From: Paenibacillus sp. cl123
Lineage (GTDB): Bacteria; Bacillota; Bacilli; Paenibacillales; NBRC-103111
Direction of reading: 5' to 3'
Assembly (NCBI RefSeq): GCF_900101595.1
Contig: NZ_FMYY01000026.1
Span: forward strand, 22,985 to 86,984
Length of the DNA: 64,000 bases
Shown here piece by piece: positions 1 to 7,815 of the stretch. The position numbers were made by a program, and so were the translations under genes. A model generated the notes under the pieces. It saw only the letters and a list, made by a program, of their open reading frames with translations, was not told where the DNA came from and made no database searches. Every line of letters begins with the position of its first letter. The stretch's first letter is position 1.

Positions 1-286
1 GATAAGTCTGACCGAGCAGATGCTTGACCGTGTCCGCGATGGTCGACTCCTCCTCCTTGGCCGCGATGATGATGGACACAAGCGGATAATCGAACAAAGC
101 TTGCTTCCCGGCAAGCCCCTGCGTTCTATCGGCAGCGGCCGCCTGACGGCGCACCGCTGTTTGTATAACTGTATTACCCTCGTCATGGGGGAGTGTAAAC
201 ATCAGACGCTGGGCCCGCAGCGTATCTACCAGCATAAAGATCCAGTAGCCGAGCGCGAACAGCGACAGAAAGCCGAGCAGGCTCAT
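1..286 (-). CDS. Glycosyltransferase family 2 (N-terminal part, cut by window edge)
   Basis: Reading the minus strand from ATG at 286 gives about 95 residues before the window ends. They begin with a hydrophobic segment (MSLLGFLSLFALGYWIFMLV), followed by a polar linker and then PLVSIIIAAKEEESTIADTV at about residues 67-86. That last stretch is the typical first strand of a GT-A family 2 glycosyltransferase. A GGAGGTG ribosome binding site lies 6 bases before the ATG. By family knowledge this would be a membrane-tethered transferase using a nucleotide sugar at the cytoplasmic face. The acceptor cannot be deduced because the catalytic DxD and later motifs are outside the window. It is divergent from yyaC. 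Confidence 0.75.
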   Translation of the reverse strand, partial: MSLLGFLSLFALGYWIFMLVDTLRAQRLMFTLPHDEGNTVIQTAVRRQAAAADRTQGLAGKQALFDYPLVSIIIAAKEEESTIADTVKHLLGQTY

Positions 287-467
287 GGCCGCACCTCCAA
301 CTGTCCCCGGGTTTGTCCTGAATTATAGCATGCGGGCGAGTACCGCAACAAATAGTTGCCGAGTTCGAACAGCGTACAGTATGCTAACAAATACAAGAAT
401 GATGCCGGAGAGGAACCGCCCGCGGGGCGGACCCGGACAGGACCGGCGAAAGACAGGTGGTAACGTC

Positions 468-1016
468 ATGCAGGAAGAGACGGCTCAGCCGTTAGTTCGG
501 AAAAAAGTACGGGCCGAGGAGCTGCCCGAGTTTATAAGGATGATCCGCGATCAGGGGACGACGGTAAATGACATGATCTTCGTATGTGTCGGCACAGACC
601 GTTCGACCGGCGATGCGCTCGGCCCGCTGGTCGGCTCGCTGCTGGAGGAGGCCGGCTATCGCGATGTGATCGGCACGCTGGCGCATCCCCTCGATGCCAG
701 CAATCTGCCCACGAGACTGGCATCGCTGCCGGTAAACCGCGTCGTGCTGGCTGTCGACGCTTGTCTGGGGCAGCCGGCGTCGATCGGTTATTACCAGGTG
801 TCGAACCGGCCGCTTGCGCCGGGCAAGTCGGTAGGCCGGCGGCTTCCTCCGGTGGGTACCTATTCGATCGCGGCTATCGTGAATGCCGACCAGGGGCAGA
901 AATACGCGCTGCTGCAAAGCACATCCCTGTATGTGGTCATGAACATGGCTAAGGAAATTGCGTCGGCGATCCGCCAGGTGCTGCCTCCGGATTATGGCGG
1001 GAGGTTGCTGCCATGA
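468..1016 (+). CDS. yyaC: Sporulation protein YyaC (DUF1256, Gpr-protease-like fold)
   Basis: 182 residues. I chose ATG 468 because AGGTGG precedes it by 7 bases; the frame is open further upstream but without a good ribosome site. Key motifs are GTDRSTGDALGPLVG at about 42-56 and AVDACLG near 100, both hallmarks of the YyaC family. That family shares its fold with the germination protease Gpr and hydrogenase maturation proteases. It is sporulation-linked, but its substrate has not been settled as far as I know. The gene ends 16 bases before the ABC exporter gene and may be co-transcribed with it. The length matches the family. Confidence 0.85.
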   Translation: MQEETAQPLVRKKVRAEELPEFIRMIRDQGTTVNDMIFVCVGTDRSTGDALGPLVGSLLEEAGYRDVIGTLAHPLDASNLPTRLASLPVNRVVLAVDACLGQPASIGYYQVSNRPLAPGKSVGRRLPPVGTYSIAAIVNADQGQKYALLQSTSLYVVMNMAKEIASAIRQVLPPDYGGRLLP

Positions 1017-1032
1017 TCGGGGAGGGAGAGCA

Positions 1033-2862
1033 ATGAGGGGAGCGGGCATGGGAGAGGGCGGTCCCGGACGTCAGCCGCGGGAGCCGGCAGGCTGGAAAGA
1101 CGTCCAAATGTCGCGTGTATACGGCTTGTTCCGGCCATACAAATGGGCGCTGACCGCCATACTCGCTTTGGCGCTGCTGGGGGGCGTATTAGGACTTATA
1201 CCGCCCCTCGTGATGAAGGAAATTATCGACCATGCGCTGCCGGAGGGCAGAACCCATGACCTGATGCTCATGGTGGGGCTGATGGTGCTCCTGCCTTTGC
1301 TGAGCGGGCTGATCGGCGTGTGGCAAAATTACCAGAATACGAAGGTCGCGCAGGGCGTCATGCGGGATCTGAGACAGTCGCTGTTCGCGAACCTGCAGCG
1401 CCAGTCGATGAAATTTTTCACGGATGCCAAGTCGGGGGAGATCATCCAGCGGCTGACAGGCGATGTGCAAGCCGTCCAATCGATCGTCTCGACGCTGATC
1501 GTCTCCACGATCACACAATCGGCCATTGTCGTGACCTCCGTCTGCATTTTATTTGCGCTCGATTGGCAGCTGGCCTTGGTGGCGACCGTCATCCTGCCGC
1601 TTTTCCTGCTGCCGGTTCGCCGCGTATCGGCCATCCGCAAGCGTCTGCGCATCGAGACGCAGCGGGTGCGCGGAGAGATGTCGGCGAAGCTGGGGGAAAT
1701 ATTCGGGGTATCGGGCGCGATGCTGACCCGCATCTTCCAGCAGGAGCCCGCCCAGCAGCGGCAGTTCGGGCAATTGAACGAGCGGGTGATGGAGCTGGAG
1801 CTGCGGCTGAATCTGGTCGGCCGCTGGTTCGGGATGGTGGTCGGGGTGCTCGGTCCGCTCGGAACGGCGCTGATCTATTTATATGGCGGCTGGAAGGTCA
1901 TCAACGGGACGATGACGATCGGCAGCATCGTAGCCTTCGCCGCTTACCTGGGCATGCTGTACGGTCCGGTAGGGACACTGCTCAATCTGCGCGTAGAGCT
2001 GGGGACGGTGCTGGGCGTATTCCAGCGTTTATTCGAATACGAGGACCTGGTTCCGGAAATAGCGGACGGGGCGGATGCGCGGGAGCTGGGGCAGGCGACC
2101 GGACTGGTCGAATACAACCGGGTAGCTTATGCTTACCAGCCGGGGCAGTATGCGCTGCGCGATGTGACATTCACGGCTCATCCGGGTGAGGTGGTCGCCA
2201 TCGTCGGACCGAGCGGGGCCGGCAAGTCGACCTTGATCGGGCTGCTGGCGCGGCTCTATGATCCGACGGATGGCGAAGTGAAGGTCGACGGGACGGATAT
2301 CCGTCGTCTGACCGTCGACAGCTTGCGCCGTCAGATCGCCTTCGTTACGCAGGAGTCGTTCCTGTTCCATGATACGATCCGCGGGAACCTGCTGTTCGCC
2401 CGCACGGACGCTTCCGAAGCGGAAATGGAGGAAGCCTGCAGGCAGGCCCACGTGCACGAGGTCATCCTCTCGCTGCCGGAGGGCTATGACACCACCGTCG
2501 GTGAGAGGGGCCACCGGCTGTCCGGCGGCGAGAGGCAGCGGCTTGCCATCGCCCGCGCGATTTTGAAAAATCCGCGGATTCTTATCCTCGACGAAGCGAC
2601 ATCCCATCTCGATTCGGAATCCGAAGCCTTCGTGCAGGCGGCGCTGGACAAGCTGATGGTGGGCCGGACGACGCTTGTCATCGCCCACCGGCTGTCCACG
2701 ATACTGGCAGCCGACCGGATCATCGTCCTGGAGGACGGCCGGGTGGCCGAGTCCGGGCGTCATGAGGAGCTGCTGGCGGCAGGCGGTTTGTATGCGCGGC
2801 TGTTCCGCACCCAGTTCGCGAAGGTTGATGCTGGCGGCGGCACAGGGCTTGAGCTGTCATAG
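1033..2862 (+). CDS. ABC exporter, fused membrane and ATPase domains
   Basis: 609 residues from ATG 1033, which follows GGAGGGAG by 5 bases. Residues about 35-310 form the six-helix type IV exporter membrane domain, and about 355-600 the nucleotide-binding domain. Visible motifs are Walker A GPSGAGKST (392-400), Q-loop FVTQES (about 437), signature LSGGERQR (496-503), Walker B LILDEATS (517-524) and the switch His in VIAHRLS (about 552). This is the MsbA/LmrA/BmrA layout, a half transporter that works as a dimer to export drugs, lipids or peptides. No substrate clue is visible. The first 26 residues are polar and unusual. A terminator-like hairpin follows about 100 bases downstream. Confidence 0.9.
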   Translation: MRGAGMGEGGPGRQPREPAGWKDVQMSRVYGLFRPYKWALTAILALALLGGVLGLIPPLVMKEIIDHALPEGRTHDLMLMVGLMVLLPLLSGLIGVWQNYQNTKVAQGVMRDLRQSLFANLQRQSMKFFTDAKSGEIIQRLTGDVQAVQSIVSTLIVSTITQSAIVVTSVCILFALDWQLALVATVILPLFLLPVRRVSAIRKRLRIETQRVRGEMSAKLGEIFGVSGAMLTRIFQQEPAQQRQFGQLNERVMELELRLNLVGRWFGMVVGVLGPLGTALIYLYGGWKVINGTMTIGSIVAFAAYLGMLYGPVGTLLNLRVELGTVLGVFQRLFEYEDLVPEIADGADARELGQATGLVEYNRVAYAYQPGQYALRDVTFTAHPGEVVAIVGPSGAGKSTLIGLLARLYDPTDGEVKVDGTDIRRLTVDSLRRQIAFVTQESFLFHDTIRGNLLFARTDASEAEMEEACRQAHVHEVILSLPEGYDTTVGERGHRLSGGERQRLAIARAILKNPRILILDEATSHLDSESEAFVQAALDKLMVGRTTLVIAHRLSTILAADRIIVLEDGRVAESGRHEELLAAGGLYARLFRTQFAKVDAGGGTGLELS

Positions 2863-2967
2863 GTGCGGGGCAGAATGCGGGCTTCTGAGGATGCGCACGG
2901 GACCATGCATCCAGCTTCGAGAGCGCCTAAATGTATGGATCTTTTGGAGTAGCGTTCATGTAATGAA

Positions 2968-3009
2968 GGAAGACCCGGTCGGTCGCATGGAGCTTCCGCC
3001 GGGTCTTCC
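2968..3009 (+). terminator. Terminator-like hairpin after the ABC exporter
   Basis: Arms GGAAGACCCGG (2968-2978) and CCGGGTCTTCC (2999-3009) are perfectly complementary around a 20-base loop. No strong T-run follows, so this is a probable rather than certain intrinsic terminator. Confidence 0.55.
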
Positions 3010-3082
3010 TGCTGTAGCTTATTTGCCGCAGCTTGACGCATCAGGTTTCATTAAAAAAAGAGGCCCCTTCAGACAGGAAGCC

Positions 3083-3252
3083 GAAAAATCGTATAAAATG
3101 CGCCGGAGTGGCGGTCAACGTATCGGATTTATATGGAAAACCGTACAAATGCTCCCCGCGGCGGTCAAAAATGAGAGATTTGTGTGGAAAATCGTATAAA
3201 TACGTTTTGTTGGCAACATATAAGACGAAGTTATATGAAAAATCGTATAAAT
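3083..3252. repeat. Four degenerate copies of a 51-base tandem repeat
   Basis: The core TATGGAAAATCGTATAAAT, with variants, recurs four times. The CGT of the core sits at 3090, 3142, 3193 and 3244, so the spacing is 52, 51 and 51 bases. The core is best conserved and the rest of the unit has drifted, apart from a shared GCGGTCAA in copies 1 and 2. Because 51 is a multiple of three, both strands translate as a 17-residue period (for example YGKPYK, CGKSYK, YEKSYK). There is no ribosome site or start context for a real protein, so I read it as a non-coding or decayed repeat. Confidence 0.7.
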
Positions 3253-3326
3253 GGGTCTGGCTGCCGTCGGCAGCCATCGCGCAGGTGGCGCCTTCCGAGC
3301 GCCGTCGTCGCAGCTTCTTTCCCCGC

Positions 3327-3641
3327 CTACGAGACCAGCTTCAGCCCGACTGCAGAGCCGAGAATCATCGTAATAAACAGAATGCGCAGCAGACTGCGGG
3401 GCTCTCCATAACGGACCATCCCCAGAATAGCCCCGCCGGAAGCGCCTATCCCAGTCCAGATGGCATAGGCGGTGCCCATCGGCAGCGTCTTCATCGCCAG
3501 CGTCAGCAGCAGGAAGCTGGCGCCGAAGCTCGCTGCAAGCAGCAGCAAGGAGGATAGCTTGCGGTCCTGATTCAGCTTGTTCATCATGGCAACGCCGGAA
3601 ATTTCGCAAAATCCCGCGCATACGAGCAGCACCCAGTTCAT
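3327..3641 (-). CDS. SMR-family efflux subunit (second of a pair)
   Basis: 104 residues with four hydrophobic helices, the usual SMR length. The essential membrane-embedded Glu is E13 in the N-terminal CAGFCEISG segment. PMGTAYAIWTGIGASGG is the SMR signature in helix 3. The start overlaps the stop of the upstream SMR gene by 4 bases, so the two are translationally coupled. Paired SMR proteins (such as YkkC/YkkD and EbrA/EbrB) form heterodimers that export cationic compounds or guanidinium-type metabolites by proton exchange. Which substrate applies here is unknown. Confidence 0.88.
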   Translation of the reverse strand: MNWVLLVCAGFCEISGVAMMNKLNQDRKLSSLLLLAASFGASFLLLTLAMKTLPMGTAYAIWTGIGASGGAILGMVRYGEPRSLLRILFITMILGSAVGLKLVS

Positions 3642-3997
3642 ATCGTCCGCACTCCTTCCGCCTTATCTTGAGCTTCCCCCGGTTCCTTGGTTACCAGCTT
3701 GAGTCCGATAACCCCGATTAGCAGTATCGCGATCAGCACAAGCTTGGCGATGCGAAGCGGTTCCCCGAAGAAAAGCGCCTCGGAGAGCACCGTACCGGCC
3801 GTGCCCAGTCCGACAAACACCGCATAGACGGTGCCTACGGGCAGCACGCTGGACGCCTTGATCATCACGTAGAAGCTGACAGCGATCGCCACGACCGTGC
3901 CGGCCCATTCCGGCGCACTGTCTGCATGCTTTAATCCGCTTACCCATGCCACCTCGAAAAAAGACGCTATAATGACTTGAATCCATTGTTTATTCAT
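3638..3997 (-). CDS. SMR-family efflux subunit (first of a pair)
   Basis: 119 residues with four membrane helices, the conserved Glu at about residue 15 (SFFEVAWVSG) and the SMR signature PVGTVYAVFVGLGTAG. The W-V-S-G-L-K segment resembles the SugE/Gdx/YkkC branch more than the EmrE branch. It has a polar, charged C-terminal tail of about 18 residues that its partner lacks. An AGGTGAA site lies just upstream of ATG 3997. It lies 39 bases downstream of the tetR-like gene on the same strand, forming a regulator-pump-pump operon. Confidence 0.88.
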   Translation of the reverse strand: MNKQWIQVIIASFFEVAWVSGLKHADSAPEWAGTVVAIAVSFYVMIKASSVLPVGTVYAVFVGLGTAGTVLSEALFFGEPLRIAKLVLIAILLIGVIGLKLVTKEPGEAQDKAEGVRTI

Positions 3998-4036
3998 GTT
4001 GGTTCACCTGTTATGCCGTTCGGCCGGATAAGCCGC

Positions 4037-4615
4037 TCACTTGCATATTCCTTTCCAGAAAATAGACCAGACCGCTTGCATGCGGGCTTTCGAATCGTCT
4101 TGACGGTAGTAGAACTGCTGCAGGAACAAGCCGTCCATCACGCAATAAAAGGAAGCGATCAGCTCATCGATCGGCTGCGGACTGAGCTGGCCGGCCTGGA
4201 TGCCTTCCTCGAACATCGCGCCGAGCGCGGCATGAAGCGCCTGCTCATAACCTGAGAATTGATCGCGCAGCCGATCCTCCAGCGAAGAGGGCGGGAACAG
4301 CATCGCCCGCTTCAGGAAGGTAACCTGCTCATCGCCGAGCAGATAGCTGTGCCGGGCATCCTCCAGGATGGTGCGTAGCTTATCCGCCACAGACCGTCCT
4401 TCCAGGCTCCCGATCAGCTGCTCCATGCGCCGGTTATGCTCGCCGAGGCAATCCTCCAGCACGGCCATGAACAGCTCATCCTTGCTTTTGTAGTGTGCGT
4501 AGATGGACGGAGTTTTGATTCCGACAGCCCCGGCGATTTCGGACAAAGGGACCCCGTCGTAACCGCTGCGGGTGAACAGCTGCAGCGCGGCTTCTTTAAT
4601 GCGGTCGGATGTCAT
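4037..4615 (-). CDS. TetR-family repressor of the SMR pair
   Basis: 192 residues. The N-terminal 50 residues are a TetR helix-turn-helix (AALQLFTRSGYDGVPLSEIA, then the recognition helix GIKTPSIYAHYKSKDELF). The remainder is a helical ligand-binding and dimerisation domain. It is the first gene of the SMR operon, and a palindrome lies 24 bases before its start. Self-repression relieved by an exported compound is the likely mode (inference). Confidence 0.88.
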   Translation of the reverse strand: MTSDRIKEAALQLFTRSGYDGVPLSEIAGAVGIKTPSIYAHYKSKDELFMAVLEDCLGEHNRRMEQLIGSLEGRSVADKLRTILEDARHSYLLGDEQVTFLKRAMLFPPSSLEDRLRDQFSGYEQALHAALGAMFEEGIQAGQLSPQPIDELIASFYCVMDGLFLQQFYYRQDDSKARMQAVWSIFWKGICK

Positions 4616-4638
4616 AGGCTCCAGCCCCTCTCTGCTTT

Positions 4639-4656
4639 CTAACTAACGATAGTTAG
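4639..4656. promoter_or_regulatory. Probable TetR operator
   Basis: CTAACT-AACGAT-AGTTAG is a perfect 6-6-6 inverted repeat just upstream of the tetR-like start. A related half site, CTAACCTAT, occurs again near 4678. Position and symmetry suit autoregulation of the SMR operon. Confidence 0.65.
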
Positions 4657-4841
4657 GTAAATGGTATGAGGAGAATACTAACCTATCTTTTCTTATTTGT
4701 AAAGGGGGCCGGTGATTGATTAACACGATTAATCGTTTTCCGCTAAAAAAAGTTCACATATCGAGGTTCGTCCGCATATATATGGGGTATTATCTGTTAG
4801 TGCGTCTTCATGGGCGCAAGAGAGAGAGGAGTTTTGTATGT

Positions 4842-5141
4842 ATGCAACCTGTTCAGCATCGTAATTTGAAAGATGAGAGCGGCCGTATCTACTGCTGCCT
4901 GAGAAATAAAGTCGTGAAATTGGATGACCAGCAGAAGGAAGACTTCTGCCGCAGCTGCAGCATGTTTGCCGGGGATGCGGGCGGACTGGGCGTGGATTGC
5001 GTCTGGGAAGACCTCCGCGCAGTGGAAAGTCCGTATATCGTCCGCGATCCGGGCAAGGAATGGATGAGCAATCAGATGAAGCATATTTGGCCGCCGACTC
5101 AGACGGATCATCTGTCCACCTGTGTGGTCTATCATTCATGA
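4842..5141 (+). CDS. Small cysteine-rich protein of unknown function
   Basis: 99 residues. I do not recognise the family. ATG 4842 was chosen because GAGGAG lies about 10 bases upstream and the frame before it reads like non-coding DNA. Cysteines fall as CC at 19-20, C-x2-C at about 36-39 (FCRSCS), one near 54 and one near 94. That spacing could hold a metal, although no known zinc or iron-sulfur signature is complete. There is no signal peptide or membrane segment, so it is probably cytoplasmic. It stands alone between divergent and convergent neighbours and ends before a bidirectional terminator. Confidence 0.6.
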   Translation: MQPVQHRNLKDESGRIYCCLRNKVVKLDDQQKEDFCRSCSMFAGDAGGLGVDCVWEDLRAVESPYIVRDPGKEWMSNQMKHIWPPTQTDHLSTCVVYHS

Positions 5142-5184
5142 CAGCAGCTAGGGGAAAGGAATCCCGAACTGTCTGTCGAACCTG

Positions 5185-5228
5185 AAAGGGAGAGCTCGCT
5201 CCGTGTCATGGAGGCGATCTCTCCCTTT
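5185..5228. terminator. Bidirectional terminator between convergent genes
   Basis: AAAGGGAGAG (5185-5194) pairs perfectly with CTCTCCCTTT (5219-5228). It separates the small cysteine-rich gene from the TauE/SafE gene reading towards it. Confidence 0.75.
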
Positions 5229-5233
5229 GCCGT

Positions 5234-5995
5234 TCAGAACAAGTCCCAAAGCTGCTTGCCGATCAGCAGGGTCGTGACGACGATGAAAAGCGGCTTTACA
5301 TAGGTCGAGCCTTTGCGGATGGCCAGCTGGGAGCCGACCAGCGCGCCTGCGATCATCGCCAGCCCCATAGGCAGGCCGTAGCCGATATGGACTGACTTCA
5401 GGAGGAAGAAGGAGGCCAGCGAGGCGATATTGCTCGCGAAGTTCAGCACCTTGGCATTGGCGGAGGCGCCTACGAAGTCGTAGCCGAACAGCAGGAAAAC
5501 GAACAAAAGGAAGGACCCGGTCCCGGGGCCAAAGAATCCGTCGTAGAAGCCGAGCACGAATGCGGCCGCCCCAAGCACAGTCCGCGAAGTTTTTGTCATC
5601 GGGCGCAGGCGGCCGGTTCCGTCCCAATTTTTTTTGAACAACGTGTAGATGAGAATGACAATCAGCAAACTAACGACAAGCGGGCGCAGGAACGAAGACG
5701 GCAGCAGATGAACCGTATAGGTGCCCAGCGCTGACCCGACGAAGGCAAGGGGGAACAGAGCCAGCGCGATTTTTTTGTCAATTTTCCCTGATGTAAGGAA
5801 AGATAAGGTGCTGGTCAGCGAGGACAAAGTCCCTCCCAGCTTGTTGGTGCCAAGCGCGATGCTTGGCGGCAATCCGGCGAGCAGCAGAGCGGGCAGGGAG
5901 ACGAGCCCTCCCCCGCCTACGACGGAATCGATAAAGGCGGCTATAAAGCCCGCCGCCAGCAGAAACAGAAGCATGTCCAATGTGGGCCATTCCAT
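5234..5995 (-). CDS. TSUP (TauE/SafE-family) membrane permease
   Basis: 253 residues, almost entirely hydrophobic, with about eight helices. The N-terminal GFIAAFIDSVVGGGGLVSLPALLLAGLPP region (residues about 16-45) is the family signature, and a matching GxxDGFFGPGTGSF stretch near 150 is the second half repeat. The family exports or imports small organosulfur or C2 anions. YfcA-like members of this length have no firm substrate. AGGAG precedes ATG 5995 by 10 bases. It is a single-gene unit. Confidence 0.85.
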   Translation of the reverse strand: MEWPTLDMLLFLLAAGFIAAFIDSVVGGGGLVSLPALLLAGLPPSIALGTNKLGGTLSSLTSTLSFLTSGKIDKKIALALFPLAFVGSALGTYTVHLLPSSFLRPLVVSLLIVILIYTLFKKNWDGTGRLRPMTKTSRTVLGAAAFVLGFYDGFFGPGTGSFLLFVFLLFGYDFVGASANAKVLNFASNIASLASFFLLKSVHIGYGLPMGLAMIAGALVGSQLAIRKGSTYVKPLFIVVTTLLIGKQLWDLF

Positions 5996-6183
5996 GATGC
6001 AGACTCCTAACGTTTAGATGAGAATCGTGATGAATTTCTCTGGAGGGCTGCTTGTGCAAGCGTCCCTCGCAGGCAATAGAATTAGTATAGTGAAACAGTG
6101 TCCATTGTACAATGGCCTATCTATGCCGCTGCGTCTTCAGGCGGACAGGTTTCGGAAAAAAGTAATCAGGCGAAGGAGCACAA

Positions 6184-6900
6184 ATGATGGATCAGCAAAC
6201 AAGTAAAACGGCTGTTGTGGCTGGCGCTACGGGGCTTGTGGGCAGGGAGCTTGTCCGCCAGCTGCTGGAGCAGCCGTCCTATTGCAAGGTGACCGTGCTT
6301 GTGCGCAGAACAACGGGCTTGTCCCACCCTAAGCTCTCGGAGCGGCAAATTTCCTTCGACCGCTTGGAGGAAGAGCTGAATGGAGAACGGAATGAAGGGC
6401 TGCTGCAGGGGGCGGATGTGTTCTGCGCCTTGGGAACGACGATCAAGACGGCGGGCAGCCAGGAAGCCTTCCGCCGCGTCGACTATGAATACCCGCTGGC
6501 CCTTGGCCGTGCGGCACGGCGCGGAGGGGCGGCCTGTTATGTCATCGTGTCGTCGCTGGGCGCGGACCCGCAATCGAGAATTTTCTACAGCCGGGTGAAG
6601 GGGGAGACAGAGCGGGATCTGACCGCTCTCGGTCTCCCGCGGCTTGTGATCCTTCGTCCGTCCCTGCTGCTGGGCGACCGGCAGGAGAAGCGCCCGGGCG
6701 AGCGCGCGGCTGCGGTGCTGTTCAAGCCGCTGGGCACGCTGATGATCGGGCCGCTGGCAAAGTACAGAGCGATCGAAGCCCGCACCGTCGCCATTGCGAT
6801 GCGGCTGGCCGCCCGGGAGGCGGGTGGTCCGCAGGTCGAGGTGATCGACTCCGGCAGGATGGCTTCGCTCGTATCGGCAGCCGGGAGTTGCCGGTCTTGA
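6184..6900 (+). CDS. NAD(P)-binding Rossmann-fold oxidoreductase (HTATIP2/NmrA-like)
   Basis: 238 residues. The dinucleotide-binding loop GATGLVG is at 14-20, VIVSSLGAD follows mid-protein, and YSRVKGE gives the short-chain dehydrogenase YxxxK pair. The layout matches atypical SDR proteins of the HTATIP2/YraR group, which bind NADP(H). Substrates are mostly unknown. GAAGGA lies about 7 bases before ATG 6184, and a second ATG follows directly. It ends close to a convergent hypothetical gene. Confidence 0.8.
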   Translation: MMDQQTSKTAVVAGATGLVGRELVRQLLEQPSYCKVTVLVRRTTGLSHPKLSERQISFDRLEEELNGERNEGLLQGADVFCALGTTIKTAGSQEAFRRVDYEYPLALGRAARRGGAACYVIVSSLGADPQSRIFYSRVKGETERDLTALGLPRLVILRPSLLLGDRQEKRPGERAAAVLFKPLGTLMIGPLAKYRAIEARTVAIAMRLAAREAGGPQVEVIDSGRMASLVSAAGSCRS

Positions 6901-6987
6901 GTTTGATTTTGACTTCGACTTCGGGGCGCGCGCAATTGTCAAGCCTCGAATTTGAGCGTTCGGCAGGAAGAGGCCGATGCGCATGCA

Positions 6988-7302
6988 TCAGCCTCCAAAC
7001 GACTCGCGGAACGCATGGGACATCGCCGGCTGCTCTACGCCCCACATGGCGGCAACCTCGGAGCTGACATGCTCGTCGAACCAGTCGGCCAGCAGCTTGC
7101 GGTTGCTGCCATTCTCCGCAATATAGGGGAGATTGGCCATCACCTTGCGGTAATAAAAATCATCCGCCTCGCGGATCTGCTCGGGCGTGATGAAACGGCC
7201 GAGCTTTTTGCGGGCGCGGTACAGCTCGCGGCTGCAGGTGCGGCGTATTTGCCTGGCGGACGGCAGCGGCTTCTGATGCTTCATGTGATTTCCCGGATTC
7301 AT
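6988..7302 (-). CDS. Conserved-looking hypothetical protein
   Basis: 104 residues from ATG 7302, which has GGAG 11 bases upstream. An in-frame GTG at 7314 lies too close to that site. The protein is basic at the N-terminus (RQIRRTCSRELYRARKKLGR), followed by an acidic, aromatic helix-rich part (ITPEQIREADDFYYRKVM). It has no signal peptide, membrane segment or metal motif. I do not recognise the family. It reads as a genuine soluble helical protein, judged by codon usage and ribosome site. Confidence 0.6.
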   Translation of the reverse strand: MNPGNHMKHQKPLPSARQIRRTCSRELYRARKKLGRFITPEQIREADDFYYRKVMANLPYIAENGSNRKLLADWFDEHVSSEVAAMWGVEQPAMSHAFRESFGG

Positions 7303-7815
7303 AGGTTCACCCACTCCTTCCCACCTATGGTATGCGGGAGACGGGGCGGATGTACCAGATGAGCAGGTGGGGACGGCTCAGATGTGCGGGTAGGGATGGG
7401 GGCGTACGATTGGGCTGACGGGACGGGGAGTCCGAAAATGGAATCTGGCAGCGTGGTCGTGAGATGACTCCTGCCGTGTGGCTCGTCGGAGGTTTGCGGC
7501 GCTGATCGAGGCGTGCGATCGAGGCCGTTTGCGGGCTTGGATCATGTCTCTAAGCCTGCCGGCGGGCTTGCGCTTATGAAATTGTGCGCTGAACTGGCCC
7601 AGGCAGGCCGCCGTGAATCCAAAAAGGTCGAGTCCAGGGGCTGTAGCAGCCCTGAACCCGACCTTTTTGCTCATGATGCGGTAAGAAGCCTTCTCCTCTG
7701 GCAGTAATAACGGCGCTTGAGCAGCCTCCTCCGCCATGCCGGCCTCCCGCGCTGTGACCGGGTAATCCTACGGATGCTTCTATCCGGAAAGAGGGAAGGC
7801 CGCCAAAAAAGACGG
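7303..7815. other. 513-base region without a clear gene
   Basis: GC-rich DNA between two minus-strand genes. A frame open on the minus strand across 7378-7737 has low-complexity, Arg/His/Pro-rich translation and no ribosome site, and I do not call it. The only supported element is the terminator at 7621-7668. Confidence 0.5.
7621..7668. terminator. Intrinsic terminator downstream of the MFS gene
   Basis: AAAAAGGTCG (7621-7630) pairs with CGACCTTTTT (7659-7668), and an inner CAGGG/CCCTG pairing extends the stem. A/T runs on both sides make it able to work in either direction. It would end the MarR-MFS transcript. Confidence 0.8.

Larger units (their letters stand above)
2863..3326. other. 464-base intergenic region with hairpins and a 51-base repeat
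   Basis: No gene is convincing here. The region holds a terminator-like inverted repeat (2968-3009), four degenerate copies of a 51-base unit (3083-3252), and a perfect 7-3-7 hairpin GGCTGCC/GGCAGCC at 3259-3275 just beyond the stop of the SMR gene on the minus strand. Open frames crossing it on both strands translate the repeat as a 17-residue period, which explains their length without a gene. Confidence 0.6.

Noticed and set aside
1320..2189. 289-codon plus-strand frame inside the ABC exporter gene
   Set aside because: Offset frame of a high-GC gene whose true frame carries every ABC motif.
3083..3252. Possible CRISPR array
   Set aside because: The repeat core is short and imperfect, the intervening parts are partly related to each other, there are only four copies and no cas genes.
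3033..3557. 174-codon frame through the 51-base repeats and the SMR gene
   Set aside because: The open length follows from the repeat period and the antisense of the SMR gene; there is no ribosome site and no plausible protein sequence.
3998..4036. Guanidine (ykkC) riboswitch in front of the SMR pair
   Set aside because: Only 39 bases separate the regulator and the pump gene, too short for the aptamer, and no matching conserved segments are seen upstream of the regulator.
7378..7737. 119-codon minus-strand frame
   Set aside because: It overlaps a strong terminator, has low-complexity Arg/His/Pro-rich translation and no ribosome site.
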